A stretch of 64,000 bases of DNA from Listeria seeligeri serovar 1/2b str. SLCC3954 (GTDB lineage: Bacteria > Bacillota > Bacilli > Lactobacillales > Listeriaceae), in the NCBI RefSeq assembly GCF_000027145.1, contig NC_013891.1:1116001-1180000 (forward strand), given 5' to 3'. Below the pieces are notes generated by a model. The model had not been told where the DNA came from and did not search any database. It saw only the letters and a list, made by a program, of their open reading frames with translations. Of the stretch, positions 38,852 through 47,283 are shown piece after piece. The translations under genes and the position numbers were made by a program. Each line of letters opens with the position of its first letter. Positions within the stretch are counted from its first letter, which is position 1.

Positions 38852-40036
38852 ATGAGGAAAACAGAAATAATCGGAAGCTTACTGATATTATGTTTCAGTC
38901 TGTTTCTCCCAAGCATACAAGTTTTTGCTGAGGAATTAAATTTAAACACACGAACAGGATATAGCTATACTGGAATAAATTCTGATGGACGAACGTTAAC
39001 AGATAGCAATTTAGAACGAATGAAATTAGATGGTTTAGATGTCTTTTGTATTGAACACGGTAAGTATGCCGCAAGTGGAGATGTTTATCGCTCTGCCACA
39101 TACAATGGCAGTCATAAAGATATGCTCTCTAAGATAGCGTATTTTGGCTTTACAAATACAAATCAAACAAATTATGACTATGTTGTAACTCAAGTCATGA
39201 TATGGGGAGTGTTAGGCGACAAATATCAGTCATCAACAATTCCCAATTATTCAAAAAGAAAAGGTGAGATTATGAATCAAATTAATCGTTATAATACAGA
39301 CCCGTCTTTTGCGAATAAGACGTATACTGTCAATGTTGGCGAAACGTTAATCATTGAAGATAGTCATACGGTTTTAAACGATATGCAGCTGTCATCAATT
39401 CCAAAAAATTTAAAAGTGGAAAAAGACGTAAACAAGTTAAAGATTACCGCAAATTCATCGTCTGAATCTGGTGACATAAGCTTACAAAAAATAGCCAATA
39501 ACAAAATTGAAACTTCCATTGTCTACACGAAGGCTGATCGTCAATCGCTTGCTAAATTTAGCCTTGAAGATAAAGGGGAGTCTAAATTGTCTATTAATGT
39601 TCGGCATCGTGGTGATGTAGAAGTTTTAAAAATTGACGAAATTACAAAACAACCACTTCCAAATGCCAAAATAAAATTTCAATATGGTTCAACAACAAAA
39701 GAAGTTGTCACTGGAAAAGATGGTATTGCCAAACTAGTTGGTATTTTAGAAGATACCGAAGTGACTGTAAGTGAACTAACTGCTCCGAATGGCTATGTCA
39801 ATAAAGGAGAAGTGAAAAATATTAAAGTAAAACCAAATGTGTGTGTCACGGTAACTCTAGATAACAAAGAACAACTCGGAACTATTCAACTAAATAAAGT
39901 CGGTGAAGAATTTGGAGAGACAATACCAAATTCTTTTTATTCGCTCGAAAATGCGATATTTGGAGTATTTACTGATATAGGTGAACGAATAGGTAGCTTT
40001 GAAGATGAGAGTTCCAATGTTACTAATGATAACTAA
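38852..40036 (+). pseudogene. thioester-domain surface protein, C-terminally truncated
   Basis: 394 residues. Signal peptide (GSLLILCFSLFLPSIQVFA), thioester domain with Cys in LDVFCIEHG and Gln in VVTQVMIWG, then two SpaA-like modules (VEVLKIDEITKQPLPNAKI, ELTAPNGYVNKG). A third begins at QLNKVGEEFGETIPNSFYSL but stops after GIGERIGSF-like sequence. There is no LPxTG signal, so the product would be secreted and not anchored. It is homologous to the preceding pseudogene module by module. The ATG (38852) has AAAGGA upstream and the frame is intact up to the truncation, so a soluble product is possible. Confidence 0.8.
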
Positions 40037-40104
40037 AGTAGTCAGTTTATAATAGAGGTATAATAATTAGGAATGTAAAAATGTTGTAGTTCATATTATT
40101 TATT

Positions 40105-40515
40105 CTAGGAAATCCATTCAATAATATATCTCAATTTACGTCTTGAAACAAAGCAACTTTCACCATTATCAAAATACAAAATATTACTAGATTTATCAAC
40201 TTCAATTATATTTTCCAAATTGACTACAAAGGATTTGTGAGATTTATATAATCTATTGTCAAGTTTTTCAATTTCTAGCAAATTCTAATCGCTTTTTTTG
40301 GTAGTGAGAATTATTCTATGGGGTTGTGGTGATGTTTCAAAATATAGTATTTCTGAGAATGGAATTTGTAATTTCTTATTGTTATTTTCAAAAGTAAACA
40401 CATCAGTTGCAATTGTCTTTGTTTGATTCTGCTGAACAAATTTTAAACAACTGAGTATTTGAGCTATAAAACCTGAATCATCATTTAAAACAATTAATAA
40501 AAAGAAATTTATTCA
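40105..40515 (-). pseudogene. AgrA/ComE-like LytTR response regulator remnant
   Basis: Reverse-strand translation gives KLQIPFSEILYFETSPQPHR, IILTTKKS, a stop, then LEIEKLDNRLYKSHKSFVVN, ENIIEVDKSSNILYFDNGES and SRRKLRYIIEW. This is the LytTR DNA-binding domain of AgrA-type regulators with one in-frame stop. The preceding part (LNDDSGFIAQILSCLKF) resembles the end of a receiver domain. The rest and any partner histidine kinase or peptide gene are missing. Confidence 0.75.
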
Positions 40516-40703
40516 AATATAATATTTCAAATAAAAAATAAGTTTTAAAAATGGCTTTAACAGATAAATTGAATACAATGTGTTGTAAAAATATATTTTG
40601 GACAAAAGTATCTCTTAAAATTTTATTAGATAAGATATAAAATAAAGTAAGAGAAGATGTTAATATGAAGATTCAAGTTGAAACAAAAAAAGATCAAAAA
40701 TAA

Positions 40704-40852
40704 GAAAAGAGGGTGAGACATAACTAAATCTCAGCAATAAAAATCGGAAAATAGAAAAGCAGAAATCATTGTATAGAGCCATTTCGAAAAATGGAATAGA
40801 CATAATTTCTGCTTGTTTTTCATTTTAGAGACCCTTTTGTCCCAGCTTCTTT
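40704..40852 (+). repeat. long palindromic intergenic repeat
   Basis: Outer arms AAAAGAGGGTGAGACATAA (40697-40716 region) and TTTTGTCCCAGCTTCTTTT (about 40837-40855) are near-complementary, and inner arms AAGCAGAAAT (about 40757) and ATTTCTGCTT (about 40806-40815) pair around a third small hairpin (CCATTTCGAAAAATGG). Nested inverted repeats with GGGTGAGACA/TGTCCCAGC ends are common between Listeria and other Firmicute genes. It can also act as a bidirectional terminator for the following minus-strand gene. Confidence 0.7.
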
Positions 40853-40870
40853 TAAGCTAGATAAAAATCA

Positions 40871-41134
40871 CTAATTATTTTCTTGTTGTGAACTAGGATC
40901 ATTTGGTAAACTAAAAAGACGTTTTGATTCCATAATTACATGCGAGTAGTCTACATTGAGCTTATCACAAATTTTGACAAATGTCCATACATTAGGCAAT
41001 GAACGATTATGTTCAATACGTATCAATTGTCTAGAACTACAAATTAATTGCGCAACCTCATCAATTGTTAAATTCTCTTTTTTTCTTTCCCGTTTTATTA
41101 CTGTTCCAAGATATTTTAGGTTATCCATCTTCAT
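40871..41134 (-). CDS. XRE-family HTH regulator
   Basis: 87 residues. A single helix-turn-helix (LGTVIKRERKKENLTIDEVA, then SSRQLIRIEHNRSLPNVWTF) is followed by a short acidic tail. GGAGG lies just before two ATGs (41134 and 41128); the second has better spacing. There is no ligand domain. It is divergent from the natural-product cluster that starts about 200 bases away and is the only intact regulator near it, so it is a candidate controller. Confidence 0.85.
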   Translation of the reverse strand: MKMDNLKYLGTVIKRERKKENLTIDEVAQLICSSRQLIRIEHNRSLPNVWTFVKICDKLNVDYSHVIMESKRLFSLPNDPSSQQENN

Positions 41135-41339
41135 TCCTCCAAATATAAAAATGACAAAAATGTCTCTATATTTTAAGAGAATTTTCTGTCATTATTTGTA
41201 GTGTACCAAGTTAAACCATATTATACAAATTTTCACATGATAAAGCAATTACTAAATTAGCGAAAATAAATAGATGGGAGGATTTCATTTTAGTAACCGG
41301 CCTAATTAGAAAAATTAGCAAATAAAGTGGGAGGTGCAA

Positions 41340-41891
41340 ATGAAATATAAATATCTTGAAAATATTAAAGATTACATAAACAACAAAGGGATTACGAATA
41401 TTTCTGAAAAAGAATTAGGAGATTTAACTTTGTCTGGATCAAGTTTGGCACAAGAAGAATTACCAGAAGGTGGAGTACTAGTTATTAATGACATACCGTT
41501 TGAACTAACTATAGAAAAACAGTTTGACAACATAAAAATGGATGGACAAGAAATACCAGTTTATGAAAAAAATGTACAATCAATATACTTATTGGCTTGT
41601 GCTACTCATGGAGATATCAGTGAGAATATCATTATTAAAACTAGTAAAGAAATACTAAGCTGGGAATTGATAATATTGGACACTGTCCATCCAATAGATA
41701 AAAATATACCACATTATTTTATAATGGATTCTATGAATACTCAAAATGGTAAAAGTACGTTATTAAAGCCTAAGTTATATGTAAATGAGTTTCAATTTTG
41801 TGACAAAAAAAATGATGTGAAGAAATTTATTTTACCATTTAATCCATTTGGACATAAACTTCCTTCCTTTCGTTTTTGTGTCTACTTATAA
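41340..41891 (+). CDS. unidentified 183-residue protein at the head of the cluster
   Basis: ATG 41340 has GGGAGGTG before it. No signal peptide or membrane helix. The sequence looks all-beta: GGVLVINDIPFELTI, EKNVQSIYLLACATHGDISE, IIIKTSKEILSWELIILD, PHYFIMDSMNTQNGKSTLLK and IKFILPFNPFGHKLP-like strands (actual KKFILPFNPFGHKLP). This alternation resembles galactose-binding-like beta-sandwiches, but I cannot name a family. It is separated from the peptide gene by 230 bases and may be a separate transcript. A role in binding a sugar or cyclitol product is conceivable and untested. Confidence 0.6.
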   Translation: MKYKYLENIKDYINNKGITNISEKELGDLTLSGSSLAQEELPEGGVLVINDIPFELTIEKQFDNIKMDGQEIPVYEKNVQSIYLLACATHGDISENIIIKTSKEILSWELIILDTVHPIDKNIPHYFIMDSMNTQNGKSTLLKPKLYVNEFQFCDKKNDVKKFILPFNPFGHKLPSFRFCVYL

Positions 41892-42054
41892 ACAGTATAC
41901 CATCAAAAATGCTGTCTACTTTATTAGTATATATCCATAACAATATGTGCGGAAAATATATATTATATTATAATTTTCTTATTTCAAGTACCTATGTTTA
42001 ATTTTTTTGGATATTAGGAGAAGAGAGTGGTATGCATATTGTTATTAATTTTCG

Positions 42055-42068
42055 CAATATATATATTG
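42055..42068. promoter_or_regulatory. 14-bp perfect palindrome upstream of the peptide gene
   Basis: CAATATATATATTG is an exact palindrome 55 bases before the 23-codon peptide gene and ahead of its ribosome-binding site. It may be an operator, but AT-rich context makes chance plausible. No clear -35/-10 pair was found. Confidence 0.35.
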
Positions 42069-42122
42069 TTTTTTCTTTTCTCATGATATAAATTTATTAT
42101 GATAGAGAGGGGGTGTTGGATT

Positions 42123-42194
42123 ATGAAGAAAGTTTACTCAACTCCAAAAGTTACTGAAGTAAAAGTAACTACGGCAATGAATGTAAATATGTAA
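42123..42194 (+). CDS. 23-residue putative precursor peptide
   Basis: ATG 42123 follows a very strong AGAGAGGGGGTG site. The peptide begins MKKVYSTPKV, with Tyr5 and Pro8 in a YxxP arrangement, Val10, a Thr pair at 16-17, and ends Ala-Met-Asn-Val-Asn-Met. Leaders recognised by PqqD-like proteins in paeninodin-type lasso systems have the pattern YxxPxLxxxGxxxxxT; Tyr, Pro, the hydrophobic residue and Thr are kept here but not the Gly. A strong hairpin follows within 7 bases and enzyme genes lie downstream, the usual layout for a RiPP precursor. It could instead be a leader peptide for attenuation. Function inferred. Confidence 0.6.
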   Translation: MKKVYSTPKVTEVKVTTAMNVNM

Positions 42195-42200
42195 TGTTTG

Positions 42201-42241
42201 AGAAAACCTAGTTTGGTGTTTTTTCATCAAACAGGTTTTCT
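42201..42241 (+). terminator. hairpin between peptide gene and enzyme genes
   Basis: AGAAAACCT with GTTTGGTG pairs with CATCAAAC and AGGTTTTCT (one wobble), loop T6. The long stem lies directly after the peptide stop and before an operon with no obvious second promoter, so it probably acts as partial terminator or mRNA stabiliser that makes peptide transcript exceed enzyme transcript. Confidence 0.8.
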
Positions 42242-42285
42242 ATTGTATTATTTTGAGTTTTATTAAAATATTTGGAGTTTTGTAG

Positions 42286-42924
42286 ATGTATATTCTATTT
42301 GTTATATTTTTTTTAATATCTCTATTTTTATCACGTATTATACGAAAATACGTTCGTGGTAATGTTGTGGTTAGGCTAATAAGAATACTATTAATGGGCT
42401 GTTCGTATTTGCTTATTTTTATTTTTATACCTTTTCCAAAAATAAATTTTGAAGTAAGTATTTCGTTTTTATTGGTAGTTATTCTCCTTTCAATTGTAGT
42501 TATTCTCTTTGATTGTAAGCAATTACTACAGTCAAATAGGCGCGGATTATTTGCATTTTTGCCGAAAGTTAAAGGAGAACAATTGATTTCGAGATTTGGT
42601 GAAGTTAGTATTATTCCTATTGTAGAAGAGCTTTTCTTTCGTGGAACCATCCCATTTGAGGCTAGTAACTTCCACACAGTATTAATGGTGTTTTTAAGTA
42701 CTGTTTTGTTTAGTATCGCACATTATTTTGGGAATGATAAGACTGTAAAGTATCATGTGATTCTATGCTTATTTTCTATAACTTCGGCTGGTATTTATAT
42801 TTTTTCTGAGAATATAATATATTCGATAGTCTTTCATATTATATTTAATATGCCTTGGTTTATAACCAATGTCAGGGTTTATCTCTATCAAAAAGAAAGA
42901 GAGAGGAGAAAAAATGCAATATAA
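42286..42924 (+). CDS. CPBP-family intramembrane metalloprotease
   Basis: 212 residues with about seven membrane helices. The family motifs are IPIVEELFFRGTIPF (EExxxR), FSIAHYFGND (His) and VFHIIFNMPW (HxxxN), all intact. Relatives of this CAAX-protease/bacteriocin-processing group mature peptides or confer self-immunity in bacteriocin loci. Here it is the first gene after the peptide and overlaps the exporter gene by 11 bases, so processing of the peptide or immunity are the likely roles. The upstream spacing (ATG at 42286 after TTTTGGAGTTTTGTAG) gives a GGAG site. Confidence 0.85.
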   Translation: MYILFVIFFLISLFLSRIIRKYVRGNVVVRLIRILLMGCSYLLIFIFIPFPKINFEVSISFLLVVILLSIVVILFDCKQLLQSNRRGLFAFLPKVKGEQLISRFGEVSIIPIVEELFFRGTIPFEASNFHTVLMVFLSTVLFSIAHYFGNDKTVKYHVILCLFSITSAGIYIFSENIIYSIVFHIIFNMPWFITNVRVYLYQKERERRKNAI

Positions 42925-44113
42925 TCTTTATAAAATATTATTTGTGTTTATTGTTTTTGTGGCGCAAGCATACTTGGTGACAATACCTTTGCTGGCTATG
43001 GATTTTTTTAATGATGAAGACTTTGTTGCTACAATTGGAGTCATTGAAGCAATAGGAGGACTGATATTCGGGTTGTTAGGAATTCTGATAATTGATAATA
43101 TTAAAAATAAAACAACTTTAGTCATATCTAGTATTGTTGTATTCATAGCTATCTTGAGTCAAAAAATATTACTAGATGAATCTAAGTTAATCTTTGTTTT
43201 TTCTGTAATGATTATTATTATTTTTGCTCGAATTATTGAAAATGTTCAAAATGCTTTAATGTTTGTAGAATGCCATAAAAGAGGTGATGATGGATTAGAA
43301 TTTTTTAATAAATTGACAAGTTCTACATATATAATAATTGGAATAATTGTAGCTCCTATTGCAGTTTTGGTATATGGAATTTCAGGATTAACATTTCTAA
43401 TAGTGCTAACCCTTCCAATAATTATCATTGCCTCTTTTATAAAAGTGGAAGCTCCGAAAAGTGGGGAGAACAAAAAAACAACAAATTTCAAAGAACGTCT
43501 GAAAATATTTTTTGGAAATAAAAAATTATGTATCCCAGTTTTTATTATTAATAGCATTATGTTCAGCGCATTGATGGTCTCCACAATTTATTTTTTGTAT
43601 ATTACTCAAGAGCTTAAATATTCAACATTTGAATATAGTTCACTTTTAGCGATTCAAAGTATAGGGAGCATTTTGGTTTCTGCTTATCTATATGGTAAAT
43701 GGTTGAAAATGAAACCTAGGCTCATACACATTGGTTTGTTCACACTAGGAATTTTTTATTTGATACTTGGGTTTATTAATTTTAACTTTATATTATTGGC
43801 AATTTTAGCTTTTTTGATGGGAGCATGTTTGACATCCTTATTTATGTTATTAAACGAACGATATCAGAAAAATTGTCCCAAAGAAATATATGGGACAGTG
43901 AACAGCATTAGGATTACTCTAAATAATATTTCTGGATTGATAGGTAGTGGTATAGGTTCGATACTTTATATTAATTTCGGAAGTCAGGTAGTTTTCGTAT
44001 GTACATTTGTATTGTTGGCGTTATTTTCTGTTATAACTTATTTGTTTAAGGAGGAATTGAGTATTAATGTTGAAGAAAGACAAAATCTTAAAGATCTCAA
44101 AGGAAGTAATTAA
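42914..44113 (+). CDS. MFS transporter
   Basis: 399 residues from ATG 42914, which has GAGAGGAG upstream; an earlier ATG lies inside the protease gene. About twelve membrane helices in two halves joined by a basic loop (KVEAPKSGENKKTTNFKERL). LNERYQKNCPKEIYGTVNS near the end is a typical MFS cytoplasmic loop. It is of the efflux type (MdrP/Bacillus YqjV-like), so it probably exports the cluster product or gives self-resistance. It overlaps the next gene by 47 bases, which suggests tight translational coupling. Confidence 0.85.
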   Translation: MQYNLYKILFVFIVFVAQAYLVTIPLLAMDFFNDEDFVATIGVIEAIGGLIFGLLGILIIDNIKNKTTLVISSIVVFIAILSQKILLDESKLIFVFSVMIIIIFARIIENVQNALMFVECHKRGDDGLEFFNKLTSSTYIIIGIIVAPIAVLVYGISGLTFLIVLTLPIIIIASFIKVEAPKSGENKKTTNFKERLKIFFGNKKLCIPVFIINSIMFSALMVSTIYFLYITQELKYSTFEYSSLLAIQSIGSILVSAYLYGKWLKMKPRLIHIGLFTLGIFYLILGFINFNFILLAILAFLMGACLTSLFMLLNERYQKNCPKEIYGTVNSIRITLNNISGLIGSGIGSILYINFGSQVVFVCTFVLLALFSVITYLFKEELSINVEERQNLKDLKGSN

Positions 44114-44894
44114 AAAAACGAAGCTATACGATTTTCTACCCAAAGATAAAATATCCACTGTATATGCAGCTGGATCACTTCTTGAAGGATTTGGGAACTC
44201 TAAATCTGATATAGATTTGTTCGTTGTCGCGAATGATATTGATGTCAATTCTCTTTGTTTAGAGTATCCAAAAGCAAATCATAACATGTCATGTATAAGA
44301 AGAAAAATGGTTAGTATATTTAATGTTTCCTATGAGCAAATAGATTTTGATATAGAGGTTTATGAGGAGAGCTATATAAATCAATATATCCGAGATCTTA
44401 ATAATGGAAATGCTACTTCGCATGACAGTAGGTATGATTTGCTGCACCGATTAAAATTTGGTGCCCCATTAATGGGAGAGGAAAAATTTTTAAAGATAAA
44501 AGAAAAAATAGATTATGATCAATTCAATGTCTTGCCTTCTATATCAGTTTCTTTATATTATCCAGTAAAGTCTAGGGACGTTTTGGGGGCGTATGAAGAA
44601 AAAGCCTATGACACATCATTTTATATGGGGCTGAGGCTACTGGAGGATTGTATTGGAGCATATTTGGCTATTCAGTGCGAGACCAATCCAAATAGTAAGT
44701 GGTTGATGAAGAAAATAAGTAGATATGAAGAGCAAGGTTCTAGAGATGTTAATCTGAAAAAAATGCTTAATAATGCGTATTCAAAAATTGATTTGTTTGA
44801 TTCAAAGGAACTTAAGAAAAAGACATTATTAATAATGAAAGATTGTCAAAAGCTGAATGAATTGATAGAAAAAAACAAAGAGGAAGTGTTTTGA
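44067..44894 (+). CDS. Pol-beta-superfamily nucleotidyltransferase
   Basis: 275 residues. AAGSLLEGFGNSKSDIDLFV is the GS-x-E-G-x-SDID motif with both metal-binding Asp; a third acidic position is in IDFDIEVYEE. The helical C-terminal half is unrelated to aminoglycoside nucleotidyltransferases I know. Enzymes of this type transfer NMP to hydroxyl or amine groups. Similar enzymes accompany HPr-kinase-like proteins in some lasso-peptide clusters, where tailoring follows phosphorylation. AGGAGGAATTGAG precedes the ATG, inside the MFS gene. Confidence 0.85.
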   Translation: MLKKDKILKISKEVIKKTKLYDFLPKDKISTVYAAGSLLEGFGNSKSDIDLFVVANDIDVNSLCLEYPKANHNMSCIRRKMVSIFNVSYEQIDFDIEVYEESYINQYIRDLNNGNATSHDSRYDLLHRLKFGAPLMGEEKFLKIKEKIDYDQFNVLPSISVSLYYPVKSRDVLGAYEEKAYDTSFYMGLRLLEDCIGAYLAIQCETNPNSKWLMKKISRYEEQGSRDVNLKKMLNNAYSKIDLFDSKELKKKTLLIMKDCQKLNELIEKNKEEVF

Positions 44895-44895
44895 A

Positions 44896-45150
44896 ATGAT
44901 AATTGATAAAAATCCTTTTGCTGCATTAAAAAAATTTGAAGAAGAATATTACCTTGTTTGTAACAATAAAGTTTTTTATTTAGAAGGAATTGCTTCTTTC
45001 ATATGGAGTGAGTTAAATGATGGAATGACAGAGGATGGGCTGTTAGAGATAATATTAAAAGAATACGAAGTGTCGGAAAAAAAAGCTAAAAAGGATTTAG
45101 AAAAAGTTTTAATCAATTTTAAAAAGATAGAAGCAATTGATTTTGAGTAA
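44896..45150 (+). CDS. PqqD-like peptide-recognition protein
   Basis: 84 residues. The three-strand/three-helix PqqD fold is seen in EEEYYLVCNNKVFYLEGIAS, IWSELNDGMTEDGLLEIILK and YEVSEKKAKKDLEKVLINF. PqqD-type proteins (RiPP recognition elements) hold the leader of a precursor peptide for the modifying enzymes. It starts one base after the nucleotidyltransferase stop, so the two are coupled. This gene is the best evidence that a peptide substrate is involved. Assignment by pattern; a profile search would confirm it. Confidence 0.75.
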   Translation: MIIDKNPFAALKKFEEEYYLVCNNKVFYLEGIASFIWSELNDGMTEDGLLEIILKEYEVSEKKAKKDLEKVLINFKKIEAIDFE

Positions 45151-45189
45151 TAACAATATGAAGAGTTACTAAAGGATGGGGAAGGAATT

Positions 45190-46167
45190 TTGTTTGAAGG
45201 AATTGTATTAGATATAGATGACACCCTGATTAAAGATGATGGGAACATTAGTATAGAAGATAGTCAATATATTTTCAATTTGAAACAAAAGGGTTATCAA
45301 ATTATTTTAGCTACAGGTAGAAATTTAGATGAGACGCTTAATATTGCAGAAAAATTAGATATCACAACGCCAATTATTTTATTACAAGGGTCATTAATTT
45401 ACTATGGCCTAGATGAGTCTTATCAGACAGCTTTGAGCATGAAATCTATTTCAGATGTAACTAAATGGTGCCAGGATAACAGAGTTAATTTTCGAATAGT
45501 AACAAAAGATGGAAATTATTTGATTGATAGCTATAAAAAATTAAATAATGGTTTCAATCGCGAAAAAATCTTGCATATCAATGTTTATTTTGAAAATAAT
45601 GACGAGAAAAAAATATTCGAAAATTTTTTTGAAGATAGAGTAGATATGATGGTTAGAGTTCACTCAGATTCAGCGATTTGTATGAGCATATGCATAGATA
45701 AAGGACTTGCTCTGAGGCGTGTCGCTACTGAATTAGGGTGGGATTTAGGCAAGTTTATTTCGATTGGGAATTATCCAAGTGACGGAAATATGTTCGATGA
45801 AACTGGATATAATATTGTTATTGAGAATAAGAAAGAGCTAAATAAAATTAAGGACGTACAATTAATTTCAAATGCTAGTGTTAGCATTGCTTTAGAAGAA
45901 TTATTAAGTAAAGTAGCAGCTTATCAGAAAGTGAAATATAGAAAAAATTTAAACTTTCGTATTAGAAATTTTGGAGGAACCTACTATTCCATCGGAGAAA
46001 AGGAAATTAATAAGGTGAGTAGATTAATCTTTGACCTATGGCGAAGTATTGTAGATGATGTTTATATTACGGAAACACTTAAAAGCCTAACCATGTACTA
46101 TAACATCTTTGACGTTATAGAAGGATTAGAATATCTAATAAATAAAACAATAATTGAGAGAAGGTAG
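45190..46167 (+). CDS. HAD (Cof-type) phosphatase with C-terminal PqqD-like domain
   Basis: 325 residues, TTG start after GGGGAAGGAA. The HAD core (1-235) has motif I VLDIDDTLIKDDG, motif II ATGRN and motif III/IV ISIGNYPSDGNMFDETG, as in Cof/sugar phosphatases. A normal member ends near residue 260. Here about 75 more residues follow: FRIRNFGGTYYSIGEKEINK, VSRLIFDLWRSIVDD and YNIFDVIEGLEYLI. Their layout matches the PqqD protein one gene upstream. The fusion suggests that a phosphatase is guided to a peptide-bound substrate, or that it works on the inositol phosphate made by the next enzyme. Confidence 0.78.
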   Translation: MFEGIVLDIDDTLIKDDGNISIEDSQYIFNLKQKGYQIILATGRNLDETLNIAEKLDITTPIILLQGSLIYYGLDESYQTALSMKSISDVTKWCQDNRVNFRIVTKDGNYLIDSYKKLNNGFNREKILHINVYFENNDEKKIFENFFEDRVDMMVRVHSDSAICMSICIDKGLALRRVATELGWDLGKFISIGNYPSDGNMFDETGYNIVIENKKELNKIKDVQLISNASVSIALEELLSKVAAYQKVKYRKNLNFRIRNFGGTYYSIGEKEINKVSRLIFDLWRSIVDDVYITETLKSLTMYYNIFDVIEGLEYLINKTIIERR

Positions 46168-46173
46168 ACAAAT

Positions 46174-47283
46174 ATGAAATCAAAAGAAGTTCGTGTAGGA
46201 ATAGCTGGCATTGGTTCTTGTTCATCAAGTTTAGTTCAGCTTATTGAGTATATTAAAACTGGAGAAGAATCACATAACACTGGAATTATGTTTGATAGTA
46301 TTGGTGGTTATAAACCAAAGGATGTAAAGTTTGTTTGTGCATTCGATGTTTCAGATACAAAGGTAGGGTTGGATCTTTCAAATGCTATATTTGCTGAACC
46401 GAATAGTGCAACTAATCATATTGAAGTATCAAATTTAGATGTTAATGTTTCCCCTGGTCCGTTAGCAGATGGATTAACAGGATTTCTTAGTACAAAAGTT
46501 ACTCCACATAATGATTGTGAGTACGCAACCATAGAAGACGTAACCGATGTTTTGAAAAAGACTAATACTGACGTATTAGTTTGCTATCTCCCAACAGGGG
46601 CTAAACAGGCCGTAAAAAATTATGCAATAGCTGCTGCCAATGCTAATATAGCTTTTATTAATTGCACCCCAGAGCTTGTAAGCAGAGATGAAAAAATAAA
46701 TACTTTATTTAGGGAGAAGGGATTACCTTTGATAGGAGATGATATGAGAAGCCATATGGGAGCAACTACTTTACATACTGCGCTCATTGAGTTATTACAT
46801 TCAAGAGGAATTATAGTTGACAACACTTACCAATTAAATTTTGGAGGAAATATGGATTTTTATAATTTATCAGATTCTTCCAGAAACAAAAGTAAGCAAA
46901 TTTCTAAAAAAAATTCATTATATGCAGCTGGTATTGATGCGTCAACTGTTGCAGCTGGACCAAATGGATATGTAGAGTATCTTCAAGATAATAAAGTGTG
47001 TTATTTGCGAATAGAGGGAACATCTATTCTTGGATCAAATATCTCCATGGAAACACGATTGGAAGTGGAAGATAGTCCAAATTCAGCTGGTGTGATTATC
47101 AGTGCTGTAAGGATTGCGAAAACTGCTCTGGATAATCAAGAATTTGGAGAGGTTGTAGAGAATATATGCCCGTTTTTATTTAAGAGCCCAGTTCAAGGAA
47201 TGACTGAGAGTGAAGGTTTATCAGCAATTACAAAATATGTAGAAAGTAAAGAGGAGAGTCTGAATGGGACACATAGTTATTAA
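46174..47283 (+). CDS. inositol-3-phosphate synthase
   Basis: 369 residues of the short (archaeal/actinobacterial) class. VGIAGIGSCSSSLVQLIEY is the NAD-binding glycine-rich start, and DDMRSHMGATTLHTALIELL with LNFGGNMDFYNL contain active-site Lys/Asp/Asn-region motifs of the family. It converts glucose 6-phosphate to 1L-myo-inositol 1-phosphate. Inositol synthesis is not a core Listeria trait, so a special product is likely. The stop lies 20 bases inside the next gene. With the HAD phosphatase, the SDR and the DegT enzyme it makes an inositol-to-aminocyclitol route. Confidence 0.9.
   Translation: MKSKEVRVGIAGIGSCSSSLVQLIEYIKTGEESHNTGIMFDSIGGYKPKDVKFVCAFDVSDTKVGLDLSNAIFAEPNSATNHIEVSNLDVNVSPGPLADGLTGFLSTKVTPHNDCEYATIEDVTDVLKKTNTDVLVCYLPTGAKQAVKNYAIAAANANIAFINCTPELVSRDEKINTLFREKGLPLIGDDMRSHMGATTLHTALIELLHSRGIIVDNTYQLNFGGNMDFYNLSDSSRNKSKQISKKNSLYAAGIDASTVAAGPNGYVEYLQDNKVCYLRIEGTSILGSNISMETRLEVEDSPNSAGVIISAVRIAKTALDNQEFGEVVENICPFLFKSPVQGMTESEGLSAITKYVESKEESLNGTHSY

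Noticed and set aside
44067..44894. Aminoglycoside nucleotidyltransferase resistance gene
   Set aside because: Only the general GS/DxD motif is shared; the C-terminal half is different and the gene is coupled to PqqD.
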